Part shown: in pieces, positions 12,480 to 23,658 of the stretch
Numbering within the stretch: the stretch's first letter is position 1
Layout: the number at the start of each line of letters is the position of its first letter
NCBI RefSeq assembly: GCF_963678975.1
Contig: NC_089279.1
Coordinates: 28,081,609-28,145,608, forward strand
From: Dysidea avara
Lineage: Eukaryota; Porifera; Demospongiae; Dictyoceratida; Dysideidae
Reading direction: 5' to 3'
Length of the DNA stretch: 64,000 nucleotides
Position numbers and translations under genes: made by a program
The notes under the pieces: generated by a model
Seen by the model: the letters and a program-made list of their open reading frames with translations, nothing else
Database searches by the model: none
What the model was told of the DNA's origin: nothing

Positions 12480-13447
12480 GTTGTTAGTAGGCTAGAGGTC
12501 TTTTAGTCTGTCCATTTCCAGTTGTGGACCAGAAATGGTCTAAATTATTCTTAAAGTTGTTGAGATTAATTGACTCAATGACATTATCAGGTAGGGAGTT
12601 CCACTGATTAATCACACTGTGTAAAGAAGTTGAGCCTGGATGTGAGTCTACATTACTGATTGAAAATTCGTTGATTGCGACCTCTAGTTACGCTATTTGC
12701 AGAAACAAAAAATGGTTGTGGTGTGACTTTGCTAAGATAGTTCACCAGCTTGTAAACATCAATAATTAGTGCACCTCTCTGTCTACGACAATACAATGAA
12801 TATAAGTTAAGATGGTGTAATCGCAACTTGTAAGGTAACTTGAGTGTGCTATTTCTGGGCCTAGTTTGGTGGCTCTTTGTTGAATTTTTTCCAGCTTATC
12901 AATGTCTCTGGTCAGATACAGACTCCAAATTGACTCACAGTACTCTAAATGTGGGCGGATATAAGTTTTGTATAGAAGCAGGAAGGATTCACTGGTCAAG
13001 TGATTAAAGGTTCTCTTAATTAGACCAAGGGACTGCATTGCTTTTGCAGAGGCTTTATCACATTGTAGACTAAAATCAGGTTTTGATGTTATCCACATGC
13101 CTAGATCCTTTTCAGATGATACAATAGTAAGCTTAGATCTTGATCCTTCTTCATCCATATAGTATTCATAAGTTGAAGCATTTCCATATTGCAAATGTTT
13201 ACACTTACTGGTATTAAAGCGCAATAACCATTCTTTCGACCAACTACAAAGATTATCCCAATCATTCTGAAGATGGAGTGCATCTCTAAATGAGCATAGA
13301 TTTTGATGTCATCAGCAAACATTTTAATCTTTGAGTCCATCAAGTCGGGGATGTCATTTACGTACAAAATAAACAGTGAGGGCCCTAGTACCAAGCCTTG
13401 GGGGACCCACTGTCTACTGGGAACCATGTAGATGTTTCACCATTCAG
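12480..13447 (-). pseudogene. Non-LTR retrotransposon reverse transcriptase (C-terminal half), frameshifted
   Basis: The minus strand encodes a PQGLVLGPSLFILYVNDIP block and the catalytic FADD motif (palm domain), followed in a second frame by KCKHLQYGN, EKDLGMWI, YKTYIRPHLEYC and a thumb region. The tail then carries QWNSLPDNVI near 12600. Frame changes fall near 13390 and 13270, so the copy is dead. The 5' part of the RT, the endonuclease and the ORF start are missing: the copy stops at about 13447, where unrelated sequence begins. Typical 5'-truncated CR1/L2/jockey-like LINE. The exact clade needs a tree. Confidence 0.85.
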
Positions 13448-13449
13448 GC

Positions 13450-15045
13450 CATAACCAGGATTTGTCAAAGGGGGGTTCAACTTTGACACTGTAGGTGTTT
13501 ACAGCAGTGGGGGTCTGGGGGCACAGTCCCCAGCCGCTGACAACACTTTAATATTTGACTTCTCCTAAATAGTCTAAAATTGATAGTACACACTAATGAC
13601 TCCAAAGAGCAGTTGTAAGTGTATAATTCTGACTATACATAATCCCTTCAAATCTGACATATACTGAAGTTAATCTCACCTTCAGTATGTGCAGCAACTG
13701 CACATGCATGCTTGGGTTAATTTTAGTAGCTTTAACTAGATACATTTCTTCTATACATTGAAATAATCAACACATGAAGTTATCCATTTACTATCTACTT
13801 ATTGGTGTTTTGCTCAGTACTCCTCTACTCAATCAATATAGCTATTATTCCTTTGTGTCACAATTAAGTGACATGAGCTATCTAGGTCACATGTGACTTC
13901 TTGGCTGTACTGTACAATGTTGTGGTTTCTTAGGACAGAGACTAAGTAGGTTTACAGTGCACATGCAAGTACATAGCTAAATACACAGTCTGTCAAGGAA
14001 TTTTTCCAAGGTGGCTCACATATTTGGTGGTGATTCCCATATCATAAGTGCAGGGGTCTTGGGGCATATCCCTCACCACTGACACATTTTAAACATTAAA
14101 ATACTTCAAAATTACATTGATTCATGATTTCTTATTGTATGGTTAGTCCTTTATCAATATTATTACAGCTATTTTAGCATGAATTTCGGAGTTTCCAGAA
14201 CCCCATACATGCATGCCTGCCCATATACACCCCTGCACAAGCTAGGACTTTGCAAATATATTCATGCAGATAGTTTTTATTGTGAACTTCCTTGCTATAT
14301 AGTTAGCTGGCTAGCACTATCCCAATAACTAAACATTTAACTGAACATCAAGAGCATTACATGCACACAAGCATTTCTCAGGTATAATTACTATTTGTTG
14401 TCTAACAGCTATACAAAACACAGACCTCTTCAGCTACATCAGTACAATTCATTAAGGAGCCACAAATTAATAATTTGGGTTGTCTACACTTTACTAATAA
14501 TAGTAACTAATCTGATGATTTTAGCCATGCCTACATATCTGAAAAGCAGGTATAGCACAGTGTTCAGATAAGCACATTATAGAAGAAGTTCAGCTTGGTC
14601 TTAATTGTTTGAAAGCTTTAACCATGAATGATTAAAGTATTTGAGTGACTGTTTTGTTAGAGCATTTGTGTGACTGTTGTATTAGAGTATTTTAGTGACT
14701 GTTCTATTAGAGTATATCGATCTATTTAACGAATTTTCATCCCCACCCAGATCTTAGCTGTGTAGAGGTGGGGCTTAGCCCCACTTTAGTTAACACCTCA
14801 GAGCAGCCTTCAGTGCCCTACATATAGCCCCTCTCTACCTTTCGGGCGCCCATGTATACGCCAACAGGCTGAAACTTAAAAAAAAAAGAGATTAGTAATC
14901 CTGGAGGGGGGTTCGTCCTAACCGTTTAGCCGATATTCCAGATGATTGTTTAACTCCCGTTCCCTCCTTTTTACGAAGTGGCTATTTTAATCAACTAAAT
15001 ACTATAGTGGACAGTTTTAAATTTTCCTTCTTCCCTTCAATGATT
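13450..15045. other. No gene seen; diverged repeats
   Basis: Two diverged direct repeats are visible at about 13445-13560 and 13990-14105, both containing a GGGGGTCTKGGGGCA-type block followed by a TGACA..TTTTAA block. Around 14740-14960 there is a G/C-rich, non-coding segment with several short inverted blocks. Nothing else is supported. Confidence 0.45.
14645..14723 (+). repeat. Three tandem copies of the TGACTG..TATTAGAGTAT motif
   Basis: Consecutive ~29-bp units carrying GTGACTGTTNTATTAGAG, followed by ATCGATCT. The same motif occurs singly or in pairs at more than a dozen other places in the window. Confidence 0.85.
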
Positions 15046-15048
15046 AAA

Positions 15049-15460
15049 ACTATTATTATTATTATTATTATTATTATTGTTACTGAGCAGACAGCACAGC
15101 TGATATGCTCAGGAAAAAAAAGCAATCATAAAATGAATTTAGCTACGTAGTTACAAAGATTACAGTTATTGAGTTCCATACAATGTTTGCAGTTCCGCTG
15201 AAAAAGAGTCAATATTGTTGCTCTCAATAATGGAAGATGGTAAGTTGTTCCAATCCTTAATTGATCTGGAGAAAAAGCTCTGTTGGTATGAATAGGTAGA
15301 TGAATTTGGTAGAATAAAACGATGTGGGTGATATAGTCTGGTGGATCTTGTCATTGAAATAAAATGAGGAGGAACTATGGAATAATCTCCCCCCGGAACA
15401 TTGTTAACGATACCATGCACATACACTGAGTTTTGTAATGATTTGGACACTTTTATAATT
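15049..15460 (-). pseudogene. LINE 3' end with (ATT)n tail
   Basis: Minus strand 15450-15166 encodes a 94-aa C-terminal LINE fragment with the SIKDWNNLPSSIIES motif. A short UTR ends in a stem-loop at 15083-15112 (CTGAGCA...TGCTCAG) followed by an (AAT)n tail to 15049. CR1/L2-class elements carry such a 3' hairpin and microsatellite tail. 5'-truncated. Confidence 0.8.
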
Positions 15461-15599
15461 AAACCTGTGCATTATAATCATATATGATTCCTGCACAGTA
15501 CACAATATAATAATAATAATAACTACTCGAACCCCCTGGTTACGGGCCTGCCATTAACTAATACTCTTTGATGTCGACCACATAGAAACTTACTAATCC

Positions 15600-15985
15600 A
15601 AATGTTACCCCTATTTTTAAAAGTGGCCAAAGAAACCTACCTAGCAACTACCGCCCTGTTAACTTGACATCACCAGCATGTAGAGTGCTAGAATCAATTA
15701 TTCGTGACCGTGCACATGATCACCTTTCTTACCGAACATAATGCGTTTTCCCCTCAGCAACATGGCTTTACTTGTCAAAAATCCTGTTTCACCAACTTAC
15801 TGGAAACTTTTGAAGATTGGACAACTTCAATTGATCAAGGTCATAGTGTTGATGTATTATTTTCTTGACTTCAGGAAAGCCTTTGACAGTGTACCCCACC
15901 AGAGGTTATTGATCAAATTGAAGGGATATGGAATATGTAGGTGGAAATATTTACAGCTTTTCAGTTACTACAAGATCAGGTTGTA
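15600..15985 (+). pseudogene. LINE reverse transcriptase fingers/palm fragment, broken
   Basis: Plus-strand frames give PIFKSGQ, SNYRPVNLTS and ACRVLESIIRD (RT motifs 1-2) and then, after a stop and a frame change, FLDFRKAFDSVPHQRLL (catalytic motif A, with the first Asp). At least one stop (near 15736) and one shift are present. It ends abruptly at about 15985, next to an oppositely oriented LINE tail. Confidence 0.85.
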
Positions 15986-15994
15986 AACTTGATT

Positions 15995-16270
15995 GATTGA
16001 TTTTTATTAATTTGTGAAACTTCACAGGGGAGAGTAAAAGGCTAAAGAGCCTATAAGAACACCCCCAAACAAATATTATAACAACACAACACAAACTACA
16101 AAAATATTTACATAACGCAAAAAACAAAAATAAACAAGAAGTTGTATACATGCAAAATGATTAAGTAGAGCAGAACGAAAAACCTTACATGAATTTACAT
16201 TACATACAGAAGCTGGTAATTTATTCCACAAGAAAATTATATGTACAAAAAAGAGTAACGATGGCATTAA
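15995..16270 (-). pseudogene. LINE 3' end, minus strand
   Basis: Minus strand encodes FLWNKLPASVCNVN plus KVFRSALLNHF, a LINE C terminus, and ends with an AATCAATCAATC tail at about 15995. It is adjacent, tail first, to the truncated RT at 15600-15985, which suggests insertion into it. Confidence 0.75.
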
Positions 16271-16274
16271 TCAC

Positions 16275-16525
16275 TGATGATTTCCTTTTGAAATTTTATC
16301 TCAAAGGACTGCTGGCAGTTTTAAGACTAGGTTAAAACATTATCTTTTTTGTAATTAGGTTTATTGATTTTGTAATTATTAAGTAGTTCATATTCCTTTT
16401 GTATTTGTTTGTGTGTAATTGTACATGTGAATGTATGTTCTGTGTTGGGGATCACCTTGTACAGGCAGTATTGCCTTTTGTGTTACCCATCTTTGGAAAA
16501 ATTGATAATAATAATAATAATATTT
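16275..16525 (+). pseudogene. LINE 3' end, plus strand
   Basis: A short frame reading LPFEILSQRTAGSFKTRLK (a LINE C terminus) is followed by a UTR with TTGGGGATCACCTTGTACAG and a (ATA)n tail at 16506-16522. It lies head-to-head with the preceding minus-strand fragment. Confidence 0.65.
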
Positions 16526-16699
16526 AGTTATAAGTGTCCTAGAATGAGATCTTGTGCTGTTACAATTAAATTTAAAGTAATCATCAAAAGTAATTGAAGT
16601 TCGGTGATGCATCAAGTCATACAAAATAACAATGATATGGTGATGAGGCGTGAGTAAATGGAAGGCCAAGTAAGTTGAGAAAGGCAGGATCCTGATGAT

Positions 16700-16840
16700 G
16701 GTGACCATGTAAATGTAGAAGGGACCATGTAAATGTAACTTGAATCGGATATGTAATTTAATGTAACTTAACCAATTCACATCCACATGTAAATGTAACT
16801 TGAATATGACCATGTAAATGTAACTTGAATTGGATATGTG
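16700..16840 (+). repeat. Minisatellite of ATGTAAATGTAACTTGAAT units
   Basis: Four or more imperfect copies of CATGTAAATGTAACTTGAA. Non-coding. Confidence 0.75.
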
Positions 16841-17394
16841 TATCTAGCTGCTATATAGACTTTCACCTGGTTACCCCCCAAATTCCTAATTCCCACCAAA
16901 AGAGAAATCCTAGAATAAACACTGTTACCAAGTAGGAGTTGTTAATTGTTTAAATGTTTCAAGATCAATGTTAGATAGTCTAACTGTGTTGTATGATTCA
17001 GCGATTAACAATGTTTGAGGCATCGAAGTACATCGCTTGGTTTACAGCACTTTTTATAGTGATTTCTGGTAGTCCGTTGATGTCAAGAATTCCGCCACAT
17101 GCTACGTGCACTATTGAGTCGTGTGGTAAGCTGTAGATTATTATTTTATGTTATTATACAAGATGAATATAGCTAAAAGTACACTATGTGGATTGGCTAT
17201 ATATAAATTACTTAGCCAGCGTAAGCAATCATTTACCGTAAGCAATCATTTAGCTAGCTGCCTTTTCGACATATATATATATATATATTTGTTAATGTAC
17301 AAACTCAATCATGAGTATATTCGTACATAATTATGTAGTTATAATTTAAAGGGTGTTTCATCCTAACGCACCATACTACTGCAACACCAGTGTC

Positions 17395-17715
17395 CCCTCC
17401 TTGTATCGACGCCACGAGGCACAGAAGAAGCATGAGTATGGTGACCGTGTCAGAGAGGTTGAGCAGGCCTCCTTCACTCCCCTTGTGTTTGCAACCACTG
17501 GAGGTATGGGGAGGCAATAGTTTTTTTTTTACCGTTGTTTGGCTGACCATCTATCTCGCCGCGGCTCTACTAGCTACAGTCAGACTCTGGCGTTTATCCT
17601 ATGCACATTGTCTTTTTCTCTACTTCGGTCAGCTACAATGTGCATACGTGGAAGTAGATCCATCTCGCATCGCTCCTGTGATGCCTCTCCTGAGATGGGC
17701 CGTATTGATGAATAC
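17395..17715 (+). pseudogene. Restriction-like endonuclease tail of a retrotransposon (separate relic)
   Basis: The frame contains YRRHEAQKKHEYGDRVREVE and SFTPLVFATTGGMG, then a stop (near 17519), then frames matching the last part of the 19172-19822 protein, including TMCIRGSRSIS and DASPEMG. It is a second, shorter and more decayed copy of the C terminus of the element at 18009-19822. It lies upstream of the RT, so it is not part of the same ORF. Confidence 0.75.
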
Positions 17716-17739
17716 AGGGATTCAATCAACTGAGGGACA

Positions 17740-18008
17740 GTACCAGCTACAGACCAGATCATGCCATATGTTCAGACTCATCGAACCATTTTGTAACACT
17801 GACACCTACAAATACTCCTTTATACCATCAACATCAAGGCAATGGAACGTACTACCTCGCTACATCTTTGAAGCGGAAAACACTGACATATTCAAATCTC
17901 TGATACGTAACTATTATTTTGCAATCAATAGCTAACATTATTTATTATATTATATCTGTGTATATTCTTCTGTTTGTGAAGTTTTCACAGCAAAATTAAA
18001 TAATAAAG
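17740..18008 (+). pseudogene. LINE 3' end
   Basis: The frame ending at 17935 reads CNTDTYKYSFIPSTSRQWNV then LPRYIFEAEN, the usual LINE C-terminal W-N-x-L-P block. The UTR contains GTGAAGTTTTCACAGC and ends AATTAAATAATAAA before the RT of the next element resumes. It appears to be a short 5'-truncated insertion. Confidence 0.75.
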
Positions 18009-18552
18009 GGTACAACTCAGGGAGACCCCCTTGCAATGGCCATGTATGCTTTGGCAGTTCTACCTTTGATTAGACATCTCCGTACAACAGTGCCCGATGT
18101 CTCTCAGGCATGGTTTGCGGATGATGCTATACTGCTGTTGGATCACTCTCAAAACTTTTTTCCTGGTGGCAGCATCTCTCTTCTGTTGGACCTGATTATG
18201 GTTATTTTACAAATGCTACCAAGACAGTCCTAAATGTGAAGCCAGAACATCTATCCACTGCACAAGTTATTGTTGCTGATTCTAATATACAGATCACTGC
18301 TAGTGGCCAGCGACACCTTGGTGCAGCTCTGGGTACAAGAGACTTCGCTGAAGAATACGTGGCTTCAAAGGTTGAGTCTTGGACTGCTGAGGTATCTGCC
18401 TTGGCTGGAATTGCAAGTAGTCGGCCACATGCTGCATATTGTGCTTTTACTCACGGTATGATGGGCCGCTGGGTCTACCTGATGAGAACCATTCCAAACA
18501 TTAGTTCTGTACTTCAGCCATTAGAGGATGCTATCAGACTCAAACTTTTTCC
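18009..18552 (+). pseudogene. Reverse transcriptase palm/thumb of a REL-endonuclease retrotransposon
   Basis: Encodes TQGDPLAMAMYALAVLPL (RT motif B region) and QAWFADDA (motif C, FADD variant of YADD). After one frameshift near 18138 come KLFSWWQHL, GPDYGYFTNATKTVL, LGAALGTRDF, AFTHGMMGRWVYLMRT and LQPLEDAIR. This pattern recurs in a family of cnidarian, sponge and lancelet retroelements. It is continued by the 18752-19822 segment after an interposed LINE tail. Confidence 0.8.
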
Positions 18553-18745
18553 TTCTATCTGCCTGTATTTATTATAGAGATGACAAACTATGATGAGTTT
18601 ACAACTAACTTGATATCACACTTTATAAACAATCAACACCACATTAGTTAGTATATAATCGTACCTAATACTGTGATTCCTTTTTTTCCCTGGGCACACC
18701 AGCTGTGCTGACTGCCCAGTAATCATAAATAAAATAAAAATATCA
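18553..18745 (+). mobile_element. Short LINE 3' end inserted in the retrotransposon
   Basis: Non-coding. Ends with stem-loop CTGGGCA...TGCCCAG at 18690-18719 and a tail TAATCATAAATAAAATAAAA. The loop sequence CAGCTGTGCTG is the same as in the LINE tail at 15083-15112, so both belong to one LINE family. It interrupts the RT ORF between LEDAIR and the next conserved block. Confidence 0.75.
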
Positions 18746-18751
18746 CTGGAC

Positions 18752-19822
18752 ATGTTGCATGCGCCACCGGTGAACGTGAGTTGTTCTCTCTGCCATGTCG
18801 GTGGGCTCGGTATGGGTGACCCTACAGCTTTCTGTGAATCTCAGTTTGATGCTTCCCTGCGAATTACTGCACCACTAAAAGACTTGATTATTAGTCAGGT
18901 AGCACATGCTCATCCCCCAGATACTCGATCCATCAAGGCTCAGGTTCACCAACACCGGCGTAAGGCTTCTAAGAAACGGGCTCTTGAGATCAGAAATGGT
19001 CTCTCTTCACAGCTTCAAAGAGCTATTGATCTGAATAGTGAACCTGGAGCCTCTTCTTGGCTTCTGGCTTTACCACTGCAAGACCAGGATTACCATCTGA
19101 TAAAGAATGAGTTCTGAGATGCTCTTCACCTGCGTTATGGATGGACTTCACTGAATACTCCTAGCCACTGTGTGTGTGGCTCACCTTTCACTGCTGATCA
19201 TGCAATGATCTGTCGACATGGTGGTTTGACCTTTGTTCGCCACAATGACCTTCGTGATACAACTGCTGAAATACTTTCAAATGTTTGTACTAATGTTGCA
19301 ATTGAGTCACCACTTCAATCCCTGAGTGGCGAAGAACCTCGCGAAGAACTTACTCCTCGATCAGCTAACTGCCAAGATGATGCCAGGGCTGACATTCATG
19401 CACACGGATTTTGGGGGCGGTGGCAAAGTGCCTTTTTCGATGTAAGGGTTTTTCACCCAAACGCACAAAGCTACCGCAATGTTTCGATACCATCTGTGCA
19501 TAGGCGTCATGAGATGCAGAAGAAGAGGGAGAATGTTGACCGTGTTCTTGAGGTGGAGTTTGCATCCTTTACTCCATTGGTGTTTGCCACAACTGGGGGC
19601 ATGGGGAAGGAAACCATCACATTTTATCGCCGGCTTGCTGAGCTCCTTTCCAAACGTAGTGCTTTATCGTACAGTAGTACTTTGGCGTGGATTCGCTGTA
19701 CCCTGTCTTTCTCCTTGTTGAGGTCAGCGACGATGTGCATCCGTGGAAGCCGCTCCATCTCGTTTAGATCACCAGATGCTTCCCCGGAAATGGGCCTAAC
19801 AAATGGCCCTAGGGACTTGTAA
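18752..19822 (+). pseudogene. Retrotransposon thumb, zinc-knuckle and restriction-like endonuclease domain
   Basis: One reading frame broken by a single TGA at 19115-19117 (NEF*DALHLRYGW). The related elements I recall have Arg at this point, and CGA to TGA is a simple C-to-T change. Downstream, CVCGSPFTADHAMIC with RHGGLTFVRHNDLRD forms a Cys/His cluster. ARADIHAHGFWGRWQ and SAFFDVRVFHPNA give an R-x-D...D-x-R pattern resembling the PD-(D/E)XK nuclease of R2-like elements. The C terminus at 19822 is intact. The nuclease assignment is inference from motif order, not a proven match. Confidence 0.75.
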
Positions 19823-20125
19823 ATGTCCCGTTTTTCAGTTCTTGTCCAGCACGTTTGCCTCTTGTGCTGGGGGTGGTAGGGAAAGGGCATTACATCTAGC
19901 CAGGGAAAAAAATTGATGAATACAGGGACTTTTAAAGCTTTTATTAGTTATCTGGTCTTTTCTAATTCAGTTGTCCAGCACGTGCTATCTTTGTGCTAGC
20001 GGTGGTATTTAGCTACCGACATGCACCATCATTATATTTATACCGCGGAACGTACGTAGCTATACAAACATTCCTCAGGCAGAAATTTTGGCAGAGGTAT
20101 AAATATCGTCTTGCTTTGCTCCAAG
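19823..20125 (+). other. 3' flank of the retrotransposon with a duplicated GTCCAGCACG block
   Basis: Blocks TTGTCCAGCACGTTTGCCTC (about 19851) and TTGTCCAGCACGTGCTATCT (about 19969) are a direct duplication, each followed by TTGTGCT and GGTGGTA. The phrase GATGAATACAGGGACT recurs at 17705 and 19915, linking the UTR to the upstream relic. No gene. Confidence 0.45.
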
Positions 20126-20129
20126 TTTG

Positions 20130-20782
20130 ATGTCAATAGCTGCCTTCCCTGACCAGCAACAGATGAAAAGTTCATTGCTGGCAATGAACCTGATATAATT
20201 CTGATCAGTGAAATCCTGCCAAAGAGCCATTGTAACACTATTTCTTCTTCGAGACTATCCTTGGATGGTTACAATATGTTTTTTAATTTTGATCCTGATG
20301 GCTGTCAACCAACCACTAGCACTCGTGGTGTAGGTATATATATTTCAAAAAGAATATCTGTCTTGGAATATCATTTCACAGGCTCCAGCTTTCAAGAACA
20401 TATTTGGATCTCAATTTCGCTCAAAGGTTGTGATAATTTACTCGTTGGGTGTATCTATCGAAGCCCATCTTCTGAGTTATTAAGTAGTACTAATTCCCTG
20501 TGTGAGCTTCTGAAGTCAATTCCTAGTCTCAAGTTTTCTCATGTCCTAATATGTGGAGACTTTAATTACCCTAACATAGATTGGTCATTACCATCAGCAC
20601 CAGCTCATTGTGAACAGCTATTTCTTGATACTGTTCAAGATATATATCTATTTCAACATGTACTGGAACCAACACGTCATCGTAGCTCCTCTTCCAGTTT
20701 ACTTGATCTTGTTTTCACAAATGAAGAAGGAATGATATCTGATACAAAATTTTATCAATTTTTTTACAAAACTAGATTCTAG
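20130..20782 (+). pseudogene. Apurinic-like endonuclease (EEP) domain of a LINE ORF2
   Basis: One open frame from about 20130 (after TAA) to the stop at 20780-20782. It carries NEPDIILISEILPKS (first strand with the metal-binding Glu), RGVGIYISKRISVL, LLVGCIYRSPSS, HVLICGDFNYPNIDW (the GDFN catalytic motif) and LDLVFTNEEGMI. This is the N-terminal endonuclease that nicks target DNA for L1/jockey/CR1-type elements. The RT that should follow is absent and the frame ends soon after the domain, so it is a truncated copy. The usual S-D-H motif region is missing. Confidence 0.9.
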
Positions 20783-21030
20783 ATGATCCAATCTGGTTTC
20801 AACAATTATTGATACAGAATTGGGATATTTACAAAACTATTACAAAGCAGCTCATTATATGTTCCATTAAGAAAGTAACTACTGTATATATGTAAAGGCA
20901 AAAATTATGGCATATATACGTATATAAGAAAGCTGGCATCACACCGTTTCATTTTCAACAGCTAGGAAGGTTAGAACATTTGAGATACTGTCTCCAATTC
21001 TTTATAGTGTGGTTGTCCTATGAGTATATA

Positions 21031-21284
21031 TGTGACCGGGCCTACGAAAACCGGGCATGTGGGCACAAACTACACCCCGTCACACTATAGGTCATATCTC
21101 AGTACTGGAACAGAATATTTACATTCTATAAATTGCATCATAACGCCAATTAAATGCTGATAAAGAGCTGAAAATTGTATTGCCATAGCGTAGTTCTATA
21201 AAAAGTTATGAGTGATGGAAGTGTGAAAAAGTAGGCAAAAAACATGTGCCCACATGCCCTATTTTCGCAGGCCCAGTTACATAT
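21031..21284. mobile_element. MITE, TGTGACCGGGCC-type TIRs
   Basis: Left arm 21031-21067 (TGTGACCGGGCCTACGAAAA) and right arm about 21245-21281 are inverted copies. Flanks are TATA/ATAT-rich. Same TIR family as 21633-21880, 53311-54388 and 62672-62935. Confidence 0.75.
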
Positions 21285-21289
21285 GGACA

Positions 21290-21620
21290 TTAGTTTATTT
21301 ATTATGGCTATACAGCACTTGTGCTGTAAAGCCTTATTATATAAACTAAAGTTTGTTTGGCTACACATGGGGTACAAGTCTCTCTGTAGAGTTCCTATGG
21401 ATACATTTACTTAACATTGACAAGGAGAAAACATCCTGATCACCTAGCAGACACCAGTTTGAGCATTAATCAGATGGCTGGTTCGATGCTGTCCAGGTAC
21501 GGTGATGGGTTGTTTCTCCTTTTCAAGCATACTTTATGCAACAACTTTAAACAGGCCAGGTGTCCTACAGACCTTCAGCACCTGTGCTGTACAGCCTTAA
21601 TAAATAAATAAATAATATAT
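21290..21620. mobile_element. Two LINE/SINE 3' tails facing each other
   Basis: About 21287-21335 read on the minus strand, and about 21417-21615 on the plus strand, both end with a CAGCAC..GTGCTG hairpin, a (C/T)AGCC block and a tail of AATAAATAAA type. The plus-strand hairpin is at about 21568-21583. Non-coding retroposon ends. Confidence 0.55.
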
Positions 21621-21632
21621 ATATATATATGT

Positions 21633-21880
21633 ATATATGTGACCCGGTCTGCGAAAAGGGCTCTTATAGCCTTTCCAATTATCCATGTTTGGCTAATCAT
21701 AACTCCTAATCTACTAAAGCTATCACCATATAATTACACCCACAGCTACTGCCAGGTTAGGGTTGTTGAGTGACCAAATTGTAGGCTTGTACCATATTCA
21801 CCAGTCAAGTTATGGGTTACCATATATATGCAATTGGAAAGGCTATAAGAGCCCTTTTCGCAGACCGGGTCACATATATA
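21633..21880. mobile_element. 248-bp MITE with ~48-bp TIRs
   Basis: Arms 21633-21680 and 21832-21880 are near-perfect inverted repeats containing GTGACCCGGTCTGCGAAAAG. Its right edge abuts the first base of the composite repeat head at 21881. The interior has no ORF of interest. Confidence 0.85.
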
Positions 21881-22690
21881 TCAAGACACACGGTAGTGTG
21901 TCGTGCGGCCCAAGAAGCCGGCGTGCCACCCGTGAGTATATTGACAGGAAGAAAGAAAACGCAATTTTCACACCTATGTAGCTCTGTGATCCCTTATCCG
22001 ATTGGAACCAAATTTGCTAGAGAGGTGCCGGCCGGTAAGGGGAGTCTACACACCAAATTTGAAGAAAATCGCTCCAGCCATTTCCGAGATACGAGCGAAC
22101 AAAATTTCGTTTTAATTTCTTCGTTTTTTTCTTCTTCTTCTTCTACTTCTTCATTTCTCACATTCGCAAAATCCGCCATAAAACACGAATGCGTGCTCGG
22201 ATCGGGCTGAAATTTGGCACACTTAAAGGGCTCATTAAGGCGGATCTGTGTACCAACTTTGGTAGGAATTCGATAAACATTCACGGAGTTATGACCGATT
22301 ATTTGCGTAAAATAAGGTCGAAGGTCTGTCACGCCTACAGGGTAAACTCCTTTGAGGAATCAGTTGAAAATTGATATGTAGATGGAGCAACCATCGTAGG
22401 AGTGCCTTTTTGTGGTTTGAAAGGAATCGGGATAAAGACCACGGAGATATGACACAAAACCCGACCTGTGTCAAAATTACGCAATCGATTTTTATGAATA
22501 AAAAACTATTAGTTTTCGTATCTACCAGGCAAACCGCTTAGAGCAATGAGCTGAAAATCAGTATGTAGCTGGAATAATCATCATAGAAAGTCCTTCCAGT
22601 AGTACAGAAGAATTGGATTACAAACCACTGAGTTATGATTCGAAACCCAACTACGTGTTGCAAATGCGAGATCGAGATATGTCACCCTAT
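21881..22690 (+). repeat. Composite repeat head, copy 1 (no satellite)
   Basis: Starts TCAAGACACACGGTAGTGTG, shared with 23659 and 40071, and runs about 800 bp to a GAGATCGAGATA block. Contains a 7-bp hairpin (GACACAC..GTGTGTC) at the start and a TTCTTCTTC tract. Here the array of ~30-bp units that follows the other two heads is absent. Confidence 0.8.
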
Positions 22691-23658
22691 TAGAACATTC
22701 AGTGTATAGCTACACATGCATGCACGCATACAGTTCATATTACTTACAAGTTATTAGTTCATTGTGTAATAATAATGGAATTGATTTATTTGATAGTGCT
22801 TCTCTTTGTTCTTGTAGAAAAAAAGCAAAGAAAAAGATGTGATATCTATATGCATAAATATTGGAATTCATTTATTTGATGGTGTTTCTATTTGTTCTTG
22901 TAGAAAAAAACACAGAAAAGATGTGATATCCATGCATAGCTACCAAACTGGATGCTGCCAAGCTATATACATCATGGCTGCACCAAAGGCTAAGCCTGTA
23001 CAAGGGTGCTTCCACAACATACAACATACACAAAAAACTTGACACACACCTACATAAACTATACATTGTACCGATAATGTAGCATTGTTCATTATATGAT
23101 TATATCACCTTTATACCAATTATCAAACTTCAACAAACATTAAGCACAATAATATTTATTATTTTAAATGTACGTAACTACACTCACTAATATAGAGAAC
23201 ATGCAATGCAGTTATAAGTAGGGCTCAGCTTTCAAGTGCATTATTATTTATACAACATTGGATATTCAAATAATATGATATTCAGGATGCTGTTCAACAT
23301 TCTACTACTAAATCATTTATAATCATTAAGTGAATGCAGTACGTAGGACTAAACAGTATATAAATCTATGGGCTGCTCACTGGCAGCTCCACCTTACAAT
23401 CAAAACTGCATAGTGAGGCTTTGCTGAAAACATAACATCATCCATAGCAGTGTTGTTTTAGTAAGGAATTTTAGTTTTAGTTATAGTCATGGCCAGTTTC
23501 GTCAATTTATTTTAGGTATAGTTTTAGTAATCTTTCCTAATTCCTTTTAGTTATTGATTTAGTTAAGGTTAGCTATATTTCTGTGTCATTTTAGTTTTAG
23601 TTAAAAGATGTGAAAATCTTTTAATTATAGTTTTAGTAAAATTATAAAAACCCAATTA
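22691..23658. other. No gene seen; local duplication and TTTTAG-rich tract
   Basis: A ~65-bp direct duplication at about 22779-22850 and 22860-22935 shares TTTGTTCTTGTAGAAAAAAA and GATGTGATATC. 23450-23640 is rich in TTTTAGTTATAG-like text with no ordered period. No coding evidence. Confidence 0.5.

Noticed and set aside
17148..17330. 60-codon frame as a gene
   Set aside because: Runs through a (TA)n tract giving IYIYIY. No splice or family support.
23450..23640. TTTTAGTTATAG-rich stretch as degenerate telomeric repeat
   Set aside because: Irregular spacing and changing unit. Simple AT-rich sequence.
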